Positions 12,048-22,400 of a stretch of DNA of 64,000 nucleotides are shown in pieces (within the stretch, counting starts at the first letter, position 1; each line of letters starts with the position of its first letter). The stretch covers positions 3,038,001 to 3,102,000 of the forward strand of contig NZ_AP024600.1 of assembly GCF_036322585.1 (NCBI RefSeq), written 5' to 3'. Origin of the DNA: Luteolibacter sp. LG18 (GTDB lineage Bacteria > Verrucomicrobiota > Verrucomicrobiia > Verrucomicrobiales > Akkermansiaceae). Position numbers and translations under genes: made by a program. Below the pieces are notes generated by a model, which did no database searches, had not been told where the DNA came from, and saw only the letters and a program-made list of their open reading frames with translations.

Positions 12048-12851
12048 TTACGGCAGCACGAAGCGCGGGGACTGGCTGAGGAACTTCTTCGGGTTGTCGT
12101 AGAGGACGCGCTCGATGGTTTCGGCGGAGTATTTCCGCTTCTTCATTTCGAGGCCGCATTTCACGACGGCGAGGGGATCGGAGACGCCCCAGTCGCAGGC
12201 GCTGTTCAGCCACAGGCGCTCCATATGGTACATTTCCAGCATGTCGATGGCGCGGTTCGGGGAGCACTTGCTCTCCGGGTAAAGGGTCATGCCGGCCCAG
12301 TAGCCGCTGTCCAGGACCATGCCGACGGTGTGTTCCTCGACGTGGTCGATGATGACGCGGCCGCGGTCGAGCTTCGAGAAGGAGGCGAGGGAGTCGAGGA
12401 TGAGGCGGGTGCCCTTGCGCTTGTCCTCGAGGTGCGGGGTGTGGATGAGGATGGGCAGGTCGCGGTCCAGGGCTAGCTGGACGTGTTCTTCGAAAATGGC
12501 GAGCTCGCTGCGGCTGTTCTTGTTGAGGCCGATCTCGCCGATGCCGAGCACGGTGGGCTTGTCGAGGAACTCGGGGATGATGGACATCACCTCGCGGGCG
12601 AAACCGGCGTCCTCGGCTTCCTTCGGGTTGATGCACAGCCAGCAGAAATGGGGGATGCCGTACTTGGCGGCGCGCTTCGGCTCGTAGTCGGTGAGCTGGC
12701 GGTAGTAGTCGTAGAACCCGGCGGGCGAGGAGCGGTCGAAGCCGGCCCAGAAGGCGGGTTCGCAGATGGCCTCGCAGCCGGCGAGCGCGAGTTTCTCATA
12801 GTCATCCGTGGTGCGGCTGACCATGTGGCCGTGGGGTTCGATGTATTTCAT
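12048..12851 (-). CDS. TatD-family metal-dependent hydrolase, EboB-like subgroup
   Basis: 267-residue amidohydrolase-fold protein. Metal-binding positions are visible: HGH at residues 7-9, GIGEIGLN, ILIHTPH, a DHVEE block and SACDWG near the C-terminus. The wording of the N-terminus (SRTTDDYEKLALAGCEAICEPAFW) and of NSACDWGVSDPLAVVK is that of the TatD-like hydrolase of the ebo clusters, which act with a UbiA prenyltransferase and a sugar-phosphate cyclase in exporting metabolites, rather than that of DNase TatD. None of those partners is present here; only a 93-residue gene lies 47 bases upstream on the same strand. Substrate unknown. Confidence 0.82.
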   Translation of the reverse strand: MKYIEPHGHMVSRTTDDYEKLALAGCEAICEPAFWAGFDRSSPAGFYDYYRQLTDYEPKRAAKYGIPHFCWLCINPKEAEDAGFAREVMSIIPEFLDKPTVLGIGEIGLNKNSRSELAIFEEHVQLALDRDLPILIHTPHLEDKRKGTRLILDSLASFSKLDRGRVIIDHVEEHTVGMVLDSGYWAGMTLYPESKCSPNRAIDMLEMYHMERLWLNSACDWGVSDPLAVVKCGLEMKKRKYSAETIERVLYDNPKKFLSQSPRFVLP

Positions 12852-12898
12852 CTCCAGAGTAAAAAGTGATCAGTGGGCAGTGATCGGAGGAAGAGGTT

Positions 12899-13180
12899 TC
12901 AGAGTGGGACGCCGGCGGGGCGGGGGGCGCCGGAGGCTCCCTGAGTGGTGGCTTTTTCGATCGGCTCGGTGGAGGGATCGGAGAGGGCGTCGAGCACGGC
13001 CTTGGCGCGGCCGCCGGGTTGGGCGGAAAGGAGCAGGGGGAGGGCGGCTTTCAGGGCTTCGAAACGGAAATCGGGCTCGCCGGGGTGGCGGTCGACGCGG
13101 TCGAGGAAGGCGGCGAGATCGATGAGCTTGAAGCGGGCGTCCATGAAATGGAGGTCCAGGATTTCCTGCTTGGTGGGCAT
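12899..13180 (-). CDS. small hypothetical protein paired with the TatD-like gene
   Basis: 93 residues, mostly helical (HFMDARFKLIDLAAFLDRVDRH, FRFEALKAALPLLL, GRAKAVLDALSDP) with a disordered Ala/Pro tail. No signal peptide or known motif. It directly precedes the TatD-like hydrolase on the same strand, so the two are probably co-transcribed. It is much shorter than the EboA protein that precedes EboB in ebo clusters, and I cannot show homology. Starts with ATG behind a purine-rich stretch. Confidence 0.62.
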   Translation of the reverse strand: MPTKQEILDLHFMDARFKLIDLAAFLDRVDRHPGEPDFRFEALKAALPLLLSAQPGGRAKAVLDALSDPSTEPIEKATTQGASGAPRPAGVPL

Positions 13181-13266
13181 GGGGAGAAGCTAGTGCGGGT
13201 GGGGCGGAATCCCAATGGGAAAAGCGTGGAATGGAAACGGGTTCGCCGCTTGCGGGGCGGGCGGGG

Positions 13267-14391
13267 ATGGTGTGTGCTGCCGCCGTGTTCGCCACCTACG
13301 TCCACCACCTCGATCCGATTGCACTGAAGGCGGGATTTCTCACACTGCGCTGGTATGGGCTGGCGTATCTCGGGGGCTTCGCGGCGGGGTATCTGCTGCT
13401 CAAGTATCTGGCGACCAGGAAGCTGTGGGTGTTGAAGCCGGAGGAGGCCGGGGATTTCATCGCGGCGGCGGCGCTGCTGGGGGTGTTCATCGGCGGGCGG
13501 CTCGGCTACGTGCTGTTCTATCAGATCCTGGAGTCCGCGCAGAAGCGGGCGGAGGTGTTCCATGATCCACTGAGCATCCTGCGGGTGTGGGAAGGCGGCA
13601 TGGCGAGCCACGGCGGGATCCTCGGGCTGTTCATTTTCACGTGGTTCTACGCGAAGAAGAAGAAGGTGGCGTGGACGGCGCTGGGCGATGGCCTGTGCGT
13701 GGTGGCACCGGTCGGGTTGTTTTTCGGGCGGATCGCGAATTTCTGGAATGGCGAGCTGTATGGGCTACGGGTGAAGGAAGGCGCGGTGCCGTGGGCGATG
13801 AAGTTCCCGCTGGCGCTCAATGATGGGAAGGCACCGGAGTCCGCGAATTTCTACGAGGCGCTGAATGCCGGAACGGTGAAGGTGATGGAACTCGCGTCAT
13901 CGGGACATCTGCCCAAGTCATTGATGACGGAGGGAGGGGGTAACCCCATTCTGGTGAACGCCGTGGATGCCATGAACCGGGTGCCGGTGCAGGACGATGC
14001 TTTCCGGGTGGTCTCCCACCAGGCGTTCGACGCGCTGCTGGAGGCAAACCGGCAGCTTCCGGAGATGCGGACGGTGCTGGAGCCATACCTGGAGCCGCGG
14101 CATCCGTCGCAGCTCTATGAGGCGGGCCTGGAGGGCGTGGCGTTGTTCGCGATCCTGTGGTTCGTGCGCTTGAAGTTTCCGAAGGCTCCGAATGGTCTGC
14201 TGACCGGGTTGTTCTTCGCGCTCTACGCGTTGTTCCGGATCATCGGGGAGAATTTCCGTGAGCCGGATGCGGCGATGTTCGGGCCGCTGAGCAAGGGGCA
14301 GTTCCTGTCGTTCTTCATGTTCGTGTTCGCGGCGGCGTTCTTCGTCCACGCGTGGCGGGGGTGGAAGAAGATGGAAGACTCGAAGACGTAA
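13267..14391 (+). CDS. lgt: prolipoprotein diacylglyceryl transferase (Lgt)
   Basis: Inner-membrane enzyme that transfers diacylglycerol to the cysteine of prelipoproteins, the first step in making the lipoproteins seen elsewhere in this window. Hallmarks are RVWEGGMASHGGILG (the conserved His region), FGRIANFWNGELYG (the Lgt signature) and RHPSQLYEA. Several membrane helices are visible. At 374 residues it is about 90 longer than E. coli Lgt because of an extra loop of roughly 90 residues (from about WAMKFPLALNDGK to VLEPYLEPR) inserted between the signature and RHPSQLYEA. ATG at 13267 is chosen; the frame is open to 13231, and GTG at 13294 (FATYVHHLDP) is also possible. Confidence 0.93.
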   Translation: MVCAAAVFATYVHHLDPIALKAGFLTLRWYGLAYLGGFAAGYLLLKYLATRKLWVLKPEEAGDFIAAAALLGVFIGGRLGYVLFYQILESAQKRAEVFHDPLSILRVWEGGMASHGGILGLFIFTWFYAKKKKVAWTALGDGLCVVAPVGLFFGRIANFWNGELYGLRVKEGAVPWAMKFPLALNDGKAPESANFYEALNAGTVKVMELASSGHLPKSLMTEGGGNPILVNAVDAMNRVPVQDDAFRVVSHQAFDALLEANRQLPEMRTVLEPYLEPRHPSQLYEAGLEGVALFAILWFVRLKFPKAPNGLLTGLFFALYALFRIIGENFREPDAAMFGPLSKGQFLSFFMFVFAAAFFVHAWRGWKKMEDSKT

Positions 14392-14455
14392 GAAGTAAGA
14401 GAAGAGGAAGAGGGGAGCGGGCGTGTGAGGGGGGGGCTGGAGGCGCGTGGGTTGG

Positions 14456-14500
14456 CGTGAGTTTTCCCACTCGCAAGTTGGAAACTTGCGCTACTTCGCG
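14456..14500. repeat. GTAG-type palindrome overlapping the cinA stop
   Basis: CGCAAGTT-GGA-AACTTGCG (14472-14490) followed by CTAC; read on the minus strand it is AAGTAG then the hairpin. The CTA at 14491-14493 is the TAG stop of cinA, so the gene ends inside the repeat. Compare 11461 (same flanks, compensated stem), 45361 and 49036. Confidence 0.8.
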
Positions 14501-15720
14501 AGCTTGCGGATGCCGTCGAGGGCGGCTTGGCTGACGCCGAGCTTGAAGTCCTTGCGGTTGCGGAGGTGGAGCTGGCGCAGGGCGATGGTTTCGCCGCCCT
14601 TCACGGCCCAGGCGAGCCAGACGGTGCCGACCGGCTTGTCCTCGCTGCCGCCGTCCGGTCCGGCGATGCCGGTGACGGCCACGGCGATGTCCGCGCCGCT
14701 GGCGTTGAGCGCGCCCTCGGCCATGGCGCGGGCGACCGGTTCGCTGACCGCGCCGTGGAGTTTCAGGAGTTCCTCGGGCACGCCGAGGAGGTCGCGCTTC
14801 GCCTCATTGGCGTAGGTGACGAAGCCGTGGGTGAAGACGGCGCTGGATCCGGCGACGTCGGTGATGCGGCTGGCGATCAGGCCACCGGTGCAACTTTCCG
14901 CGGTGGCGAGCTTCCAGCCGCGGGCCTGGCACAGGCGCAGCACGGTCTCGGGCAGGGAGGTGCCATCGTCGCTGATCAGGAACCGCTCGAACTCATCGAG
15001 CGCGATTTTGCGACCGGCCTCGCGGGCGGTTTCGTCGCCGATCAAGCGCAGGTCGACCTCGCCGATGTGGGCGCAGTAGCCGTATTCGAGGCCGGGCACG
15101 AGGGCGAGGCGGGCGTCGATGGCCTGGTTGAAATCGCTTTCGCCGACGCCTGTGAACTTCAGCTCCAGCGCGCCGGCGGCGGCCTCCACCCCGGCGAGCG
15201 CGCGCAGGCGGGGGACGACTTCCTCGCGGAACATCGGGTGCAGCTCGCGGGGCGGGCCGGGGAGCAGGAAAACGGCGGCATTACCGCGGCCATTGAGGCG
15301 CGGCGGGACGTAGACGCCCGGGGCGGTGCCGTTCGGGTTCGGCAGCACGTCGGCACCGACCGGAATGAGGGCCTGCTTGCGGTTCGAGTCCGCCATCACC
15401 TTGTTGCGGGTGGCGAAAAAGGCTTCCAGCGAGCGGATCGCGGCCTCATCGGTGATCAGGTCGATCCCGAGCACCTCGGCGGTGATCTCGCGGGTGAGGT
15501 CGTCGCTGGTGGGGCCGAGGCCGCCGGTCACGATCACGGCATCGGCGCGGGAAACGGATTCCGCGAGGGATTCGCGGATGGCCTCGCCATCGGGCACGGT
15601 GGTCTGGCGTTCGATGCGCAGGCCGAGCTTGAACAGCTCGCGGCCGAACCACGCGCCATGGGTGTTGAGCGTGTTGCCGAGCGTGAGCTCGGTCCCCGTG
15701 TTGATGACTTCAATGCGCAC
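14491..15720 (-). CDS. cinA: CinA-family nicotinamide mononucleotide deamidase
   Basis: 409 residues with both classical parts. The N-terminal molybdopterin-binding-like (MoCF) domain contains TGGLGPTSDDLTRE and an LLPGPPREL loop. The C-terminal CinA domain (about residues 250-409) contains ATAESCTGGLIASRITDVAGSS and AVTGIAGPDGG, the NMN amidohydrolase active-site region. It recycles NMN to nicotinate mononucleotide in pyridine nucleotide salvage; historically called competence/damage-inducible protein A. Its TAG stop is supplied by a palindromic repeat. Divided from rsfS upstream by a 103-base purine/pyrimidine-skewed spacer. Confidence 0.93.
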   Translation of the reverse strand: MRIEVINTGTELTLGNTLNTHGAWFGRELFKLGLRIERQTTVPDGEAIRESLAESVSRADAVIVTGGLGPTSDDLTREITAEVLGIDLITDEAAIRSLEAFFATRNKVMADSNRKQALIPVGADVLPNPNGTAPGVYVPPRLNGRGNAAVFLLPGPPRELHPMFREEVVPRLRALAGVEAAAGALELKFTGVGESDFNQAIDARLALVPGLEYGYCAHIGEVDLRLIGDETAREAGRKIALDEFERFLISDDGTSLPETVLRLCQARGWKLATAESCTGGLIASRITDVAGSSAVFTHGFVTYANEAKRDLLGVPEELLKLHGAVSEPVARAMAEGALNASGADIAVAVTGIAGPDGGSEDKPVGTVWLAWAVKGGETIALRQLHLRNRKDFKLGVSQAALDGIRKLAK

Positions 15721-15721
15721 G

Positions 15722-15823
15722 CCGGAGACTCAAGACGGGAAGACGGAAGACGCAAGAGCGGAGAGGGGAAAAGCGCCTGATGGGCTCTTCCTCTTGCTTC
15801 TTACTTCTTCCAGTCTTGCGTCT
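15722..15823. repeat. purine-rich / pyrimidine-rich spacer able to fold back
   Basis: The left half is GAAGACGGAAGACGCAAGAG-like and almost purine only; the right half is CTTCCTCTTGCTTCTTACTT-like, so the two halves pair loosely. Similar GAAGACGGAAGA tracts occur at 14380-14415 and 53399-53440, always beside a gene end or start. Confidence 0.55.
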
Positions 15824-16204
15824 TCAGGCGTCGGCCTGCGGAGCTTCGGTGGCAGTCTTCCACTCGACCTCCTTGGCGTCGCCCCACAGCTTTTCGAGGC
15901 CGTAGTAATCGCGCAGCTCGTCGTGCATGATGTGAACCATCACGTCGATGTAATCGAGGACCACCCAGCGGGTATCGGCCTTGCCTTCGGCGTTCGCCGG
16001 GCGGGAGCCGGTCCATTCCTCCACGTGGGCGGAGATGTCGCGCAGGATCGCGCGCAGGTGGGGCATGGAGTTGCCCGAGCAGACGATCATGTAGTCGGTC
16101 AGGTTCGACACGCCGCGCATGTCCCAGACGCGGATGTCCTCCGCTTGGATTTCATCCGCCGCCTTGGCGCATGCCTTGGCCAGTTCCAGTGCTTCGATTG
16201 CCAT
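15824..16204 (-). CDS. rsfS: ribosomal silencing factor RsfS
   Basis: 126 residues of the RsfS/Iojap/DUF143 family, which binds uL14 on the 50S subunit and blocks subunit joining during starvation. Diagnostic segments are EDIRVWDMRGVSNLTDYMIVCSG, the HLRAILRDI helix, and DTRWVVLDYIDVMVHIM followed by YYGLEKLWGDA. A short Ala-rich tail follows. The usual partner nadD is not adjacent. ATG start at 16204. Confidence 0.93.
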   Translation of the reverse strand: MAIEALELAKACAKAADEIQAEDIRVWDMRGVSNLTDYMIVCSGNSMPHLRAILRDISAHVEEWTGSRPANAEGKADTRWVVLDYIDVMVHIMHDELRDYYGLEKLWGDAKEVEWKTATEAPQADA

Positions 16205-16298
16205 GAGTCGTTTCCCCGCTCGGGGGGCGGGATCCTAGGGGGGAATGGCGGATTGGCCAATCGAAATCGAAAATGGGCGATTTGGGGGGCGAAAGCCA

Positions 16299-16387
16299 AG
16301 GAGCAGGGACATTCTTGTCCCGTTTGTAATCCACCCGGCATAGCCGGCAAATTTGCAAAGAACGGGACAGGAATGTCCCTACTCCTT
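16299..16387. repeat. head-to-head pair of GGGACA palindromes
   Basis: Two copies of the GGGACATTC(T/C)TGTCCC unit in opposite orientation. The left copy starts near 16299; the right copy at 16358-16387 reads AAGGAGTAGGGACATTCC on the minus strand. The whole 89-base element can fold as one long hairpin or as two separate ones. It lies between rsfS and the giant gene, whose start codon is 45 bases beyond. Confidence 0.85.
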
Positions 16388-16431
16388 GTTTATCTTCCCC
16401 TCCCACCACGGCTTGTCTAATTAGATGGACC

Positions 16432-19400
16432 ATGCGTCCTGCCCTCGTCGCCCTGGCCCTGTCGATGCCCGTGTATTCCGCGGATCTGGAGTTCAAGGAA
16501 CGGTTTGCCGATCCGGCGACCCGCACTGAGGCGCTCGGGCGGCTGGTGCCGGAGACGCGGGACTGGTTCTTCTACCGGGCGCTGGACCACCAGCTCGCCG
16601 GGCGGGCGAAGGAATGTGAGGCGGTGTTGGCCGAGTGGCGGGTGGCGATCGCACGAAAGGAGCGTCCGGTGGACGGGGATGGCCTCCGCGAACTGGAAAA
16701 CCGCACGCTGCTGCTGGCGTGGCAGGGGAATCCGGACAAGACGGCGGACGACCTGATCCGTCACCTGGAACTGAAATTCGACGACACCCGGCCGGACGCG
16801 GCGGCGGATGAAAAGCTGCCGACGGCGCTGGCGGCGGACGCCATTTCGGTGGCGGCTTTCGAACAAGAAGCGGCGGCGCAACGCCGGGACAACCCGTGGG
16901 AGGGATATGGCGCGGCCCGGCTTTATGCGGAGCTGGACAAGGCCGAGTCGTTTTCCGTGGCGAAGCGCCGGTGGGTGTTGGGCCATCTGAAACGGGCGGA
17001 CCATCCGGCGGTCCCGAAATTGATCGCGGCGGAACTGGCCGAGGGGGCCAAGCGGTCGGCGAACGGTTTGCCCAACCCGATCCCGCTGCTGGACTTGCTG
17101 ACGGTGGCGCAGATGGACGAACTGGTGCGGCTGGAACCGCGCCTCAAGGGGCAGGCGTCCTTTGTCCTCCGCTATCTCGGGGCGCTGCGGCCCGCCGATC
17201 CGGTCGCCCTCCGCACCGATCGAGCGGTGCAGGCCGCCTATGCGAAACGGTGCTTGGAATTCACCCGCACGCTGTCCCCGGCGCTGGCCGGGCTGCACCT
17301 CGCGGCGCTGGAAAGCCATCTCTCACTCCAGAGGGAACTCGGTAACTACCCGCAGGACGATTTCCTCACGCTGCTGGCGGTGCCGCGGAAGGCGCACCCG
17401 TTGCTGCGGGCGGTTCCGGAGAAGGGGCTCTCGGTGGACGAGTCGTTTTGGAACGCCACCGGTCTGCCGGAAGTGCCGGACGATATGCGGCTGCTCCAGG
17501 ACTACCTCGATCATTTCCTCGGTGCGGCCGATTCACCGGCAGCCTTCGCGCCCTTCATCGAGGACAAGCGTCTCGCGCTCCTGCATGCCGAGGCCCGCTT
17601 GCTGGCCGGGGCCGATCCAGCGAAATGGGGCGCGGCGCTCGATCCGGTGGCATTCCGCGAGCTGCGGGAGCGCACCACCCTCGGCTTCGCGCCCGGCCAG
17701 CCGGAACGCCTCGCCGCGGATGCGCGGGTGAAGCTGGCGCTGGACCTGAAGAACACCCCGGAACTGCTGGTGCGGGTGTATCCGCTGGACCTGGATTCGT
17801 GGTTCTCGACCCATGACAAGGAGCCGGAGGCCGATCTCGACCTCGACGGATTGGTGCCCGCCCAGGAAACCCGGCTGACCTATACCCAACCCGCGCTGGT
17901 GCGCCACCGCGAGTCGATCGACCTGCCGGAGCTGAAAGGCCGCGGTGCCTGGATCGTGGAAACGGTGTCGCGTGGCGTGGCCGCGCGGGCTTTGATCCGG
18001 AAAGGCAGCCTGGCCACGGTGGCGGAGCCGGTGGAGGGCGGGGTGGCCGTGCGGGTGTTCGATGAGACTGGGACACCGGTGCCGGACGCGGTCCTCACCG
18101 TGGACGGCCAGATGCTGAAACCGGGGGCGGACGGACGGATCGCGGTGATGGCGGGGTTTCATGCCGATTCGCCGCGGGCGGTGGCCAGCGGTGGGGGATT
18201 GGCCACGGCGGTGAAGCTTTCGCTGCGGCCCTCGGCCCCGTACTTGGACGCGCGTTTCCATGTCGACCGCGAGCAATTGATCGCCAACCAGCGGGCCACG
18301 CTGCGGATGGCCCTGCGATTGACCGACCTGGGAGCGGAAGTGCCGCTGGAGCGCCTGAAGAACCTCACGCTCACCCTCACGGCCACGCTCGGCGATGGAG
18401 TCACCACCCAGCGGGTGATCTCGGACGGGCTGAAGCCGCTGGCCGAGCAGACGGTCGATTTCCTGGTGCCGCCGGACGCGCGGAAGGTCGGGCTGAAACT
18501 CACCGCCAAGGTGGACCCGAAATCCGGCGGCGAGCCGGTGGAGCAATCGGCGTCCCGGGAGTTCGCGATCAACGGCGTGCTCGATACCGACACCACCGGC
18601 ATCGCGCAATTGTCCCTCACCACCCGTGGCTACCGCCTCGACCTGCGTGGGCGGAATGGCGAGGCGCTGGCGAACCGGGCGGTGGAGATCGAGTGGACGC
18701 ACCGCGATTACGCGGATCCGGTAACCACGGAACTGCGGACCGGCGCGGATGGCCGCATCGAGCTGGGGGAACTGAAAGGGATCGCCAGTCTCAAGGTCAG
18801 CGGAAACGACATCCAGGCGACCACGATGAGCCCGGAGAAGGACACGCGGGAGGGTTCGCTGCCCCGCGCAAGGTTCGAGCTCGGCGTTCGCGACGTGCTC
18901 CGTTTGCCCGTGGCCGGTGGCGCGGAAAGGATGGACCGCGCCCGGTTCCGGTTGCTGCGGACCGCCAAGGACGGGGTGGCCGAGGATTTGACGGATGGCC
19001 TCGCGGTTGAGGACGGGCGGCTGGTGGTGAAAGGGCTCGCGCCCGGGGAATATGCGCTCCAGGTCGATGACGAGGACCGGACGCTCAAGGTTCATGGCGG
19101 GGTGGAGCGGGATGGCTTGATCTTCACGCCCGAGCAGGTGGTTCAGAAATCCGTGCCGGTCCTGCCGGCGGTGGCTGAGACGACCACCGCCGGGGACACG
19201 CTCACGCTGCGGTTGTCCGGGGCCACGGCGAATACCCGCGTGACTCTGGTGGGCACGCGCTACCTCCAGTCCGGGTGGCGGTGGTCCGATCTTGCGGCCT
19301 TCGATCCGAGGACCTCGATCACTTGGTCCCGCGGGGAATCGGCGTGCGGCTACCTCACGGAGCGGAAGCTGGATGATGAAATGCGTTACATCCTCGACCG

Positions 19401-22400
19401 CCGGAACGCGGTCACGTTCCCCGGCACGCTGTTGCCGCGGCCCGGCCTGCTGGTGAACCGCTGGACGGAGCAGGAGACCACCGCGAACGAGGAAACGGCG
19501 GCGCGTGGTGACGATGGGCGGCTGGGGAGCAGCGGGTTGGGTGCGGGTGCCGGCGCCTCGACTCCCTTCGGCATGGAAGGCCCCGGGAAGGCGGGTGGGG
19601 GATTCCCGTGCTTCGATTTCTTGGCGAGTGGCTCGGTGGTCCGCTACACGCTGACGCCAGATGCGCAGGGCGTGGTGCGCGTGCCGCTGGCGGACTTCCG
19701 CACCAGCCAATCGATCGCGGTGGTGGTGACGGACCAGGGTGCGCTGAGCCGCACCACCGTGCCACTGGCTCCTTCCGAGCCGCCGCTGCGCGATCTGCGG
19801 CTGGCGCGTCCGCTCGATCCGGCGAAGCATCACACCGGCACTCGCGGCGCGAGCTTCCTGGGCACTGGCGGCGAGACCACCATCGATAACATGCTGGATG
19901 CCGATTGGCGCGCCTTCACCACGCTGGAGGAAGCGTGGTCGTATCTGGCCGGAGCGACACCGGCGGCGAAGCACGGCCTGCAGGATTTCGCGTTCCTGCA
20001 CCATTGGTCGGAGCTTTCGGAAACGGACAAACTGGCGAAGCTCTCGGAGCACGCGTGCCATGAGCTGCACCTGTTCTTGGCCCGCAAGGACCGCGCGTTC
20101 TTTGACAAATACGTGAAGCCGGGCCTCGCCGGGAAGATGGAGCCGACCTTCCTCGATGACTATCTGCTGGAGCGCGATCTCACGGCCTACCTGCGGCCGT
20201 ATGCGTGGAAGAAGCTGAACGCCGCGGAGAAGGCGCTGCTCGCACGGGCGGTGCCCGCCGCGCGCGATCGGGTGGTCACCGAGCTGCGCCAGCGCTGGGA
20301 GCTGGAGGCCCCGGACGCGGATACGGAAAATCGCCTGTTCCTCGCCACGCTGCGGGGCGAGGGACTTTCGGAAAAGGACTCGCTGGGGCTGGCAAGGAAC
20401 GAGGTGCCGATGGCTCCGACCGTGGCTTCCGGGGCGGCGCTGACGGGTTCGGCCTATGAGATCAACAAGCTCCAGGCCATTGTGATCCCTTCGATCTATT
20501 TCGAGGACACCACGGTGGAGCAGGCGCTCGAGTTTCTCCGCGTGCGCTCGGCGGAGCTGGACCCCACCGAACTCGATCCTGCGAAGAAGGGCGTGAACTT
20601 CATCGTTCGCCGACCGGCCGGGGGCGGAGGCTCCGGGATATCGGGAGCGGAGGAGCCGGGCAACTTGCGCATCAAACAGCTCCGTCTCCGCAACGTGCCG
20701 CTCGCCGTGGCCCTGAAGTACATCTGCGATGCCACCCGCTTGCGCTACAAGGTGGACGAATACGCGGTGACGCTGGTGCCGCAGACGGAGACCGGCGAGG
20801 ACTTGTTCACCCGTGCCTTTGTGGTGCCTCGCGATTTTTCGGGGATGCTCGATAGCGGCGGCAGCGACGTCGGAAACGCCGCCGCCGATCCCTTTGCCAG
20901 TGCGGCCGGGTCCAGCGGGTCGGAGGCCCGGATGACGACGCGTCCTCCGATTTCCGAGCTGCTGAAGCGGGCGGGAATCGCGCTTCCGGAAGGTGCTTCC
21001 GCCACCCTGGAGGGGAACCGCTTGCTGGTCACCAGCTCTCCCACCGAGCTCGACAAGGTGGCGCAATTGACCGACACGTTCAAGGACGCGAAGGTTGCTT
21101 CCGCCGATCCCTTCGCGGCATCGGACGGGCCGACCTCCGGCGTGCTGCCGCTGCCCGTGCCATCGGTCGATCCGGACACCACCCGCGTCTGGCGGGAATC
21201 GAACTACCATGAACATCGTGGATCGAGCGACGAGGAGTTCATCCCGCTCAACCGTTTCTGGATCGACCTCGCGGCGTGGGATGGCAAGGGGCCGTTCCTG
21301 TCGCCGCATTTCAACGAGTGCATCCACCACGCGAACGAGGCGCTGATGTGCCTGGCGCTGCTCGATCTGCCGGAGCGCGCGGAGAAGCCGGAGGTGCGCG
21401 CCGAGGCGGCGAAGCTGCACGTGAAGGCGCGCGCGCCGATGCTGCTGTTCTACAAGGACACGCGCGAGACCGACAAGGTGGCCGCGGACGCGCCGGTGCT
21501 GGTGCGGGAAACGCTGCACCGCCTCGGCGATGACTTCCGCACCGTGAACGGGCGGAAACAGCAGGCCACGGTGGGGGACAAGCTGGTGGCCGGGGAGCAC
21601 TACGGCATCTCGCTGGTGGTCACCAATCCGGGCGGCGACGAACGCCGCGTGGACGTGCTCGCGCAGATCCCCGCCGGGGCGATGCCGCTGAAGGGCCTGC
21701 CGGTGACGCTCTCGAAGACCGTCACGCTGAAACCCTATGGCGTGGCGAACCTCGACCTGGCATTCTATTTCCCCGCCGCCGGATCCTTCACGCTCTATCC
21801 GCTGCACGTCACCGAGGGCGAAACCGTGCTCGCCCACGCCGGGAAGCGAACGCTGGAGGTGGCGGCGGAGGCCGCCGAAGCGGACACCACCTCGTGGCCC
21901 GTGCTCGCGCGCGATGGCACCGCGGAGCAGGTGCTGGAACGCCTGCGCCGGGACAACCTGCACACGCTGGACCTCCACCAGATCCTGTGGCGGCTCCAGG
22001 ACAAAGGCTTCTTCACCGCCGCCACCGCGGTGCTGCGGGAGCGGCTGGTGTTCTCTCCGGAGATCGCGGCGTATGGCTTCAAGCACCGCGATGTCACCGC
22101 GATCCGCGAGTATCTGGAGAACTCGCACACGCTCACGGAGGTCGGCGGCTGGCTGAGCAGCCCGCTGCTCGATGTCCGGCCGCAGGAGCACCTCGAATTC
22201 GAGTCGCTCGAGTTCGATCCGTTGGTGAACCGCCGCGCCCACCGCCATGGCGACAACCCGCGGCTCTCGAACGTGGAGGCTGCGAAGTTCCAGGAAACCG
22301 TGCTCGACCAACTGGCGTGGAAGCCCGCGCTGGACGATGGCGACCAGCTCCGGCTGGCGCTCCTGCTCCAGCTCCAGGACCGCACCGGCGAGGCGATCGA

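Noticed and set aside
14527..15780. 417-codon plus-strand frame opposite cinA
   Set aside because: Antisense shadow; cinA has all family motifs.
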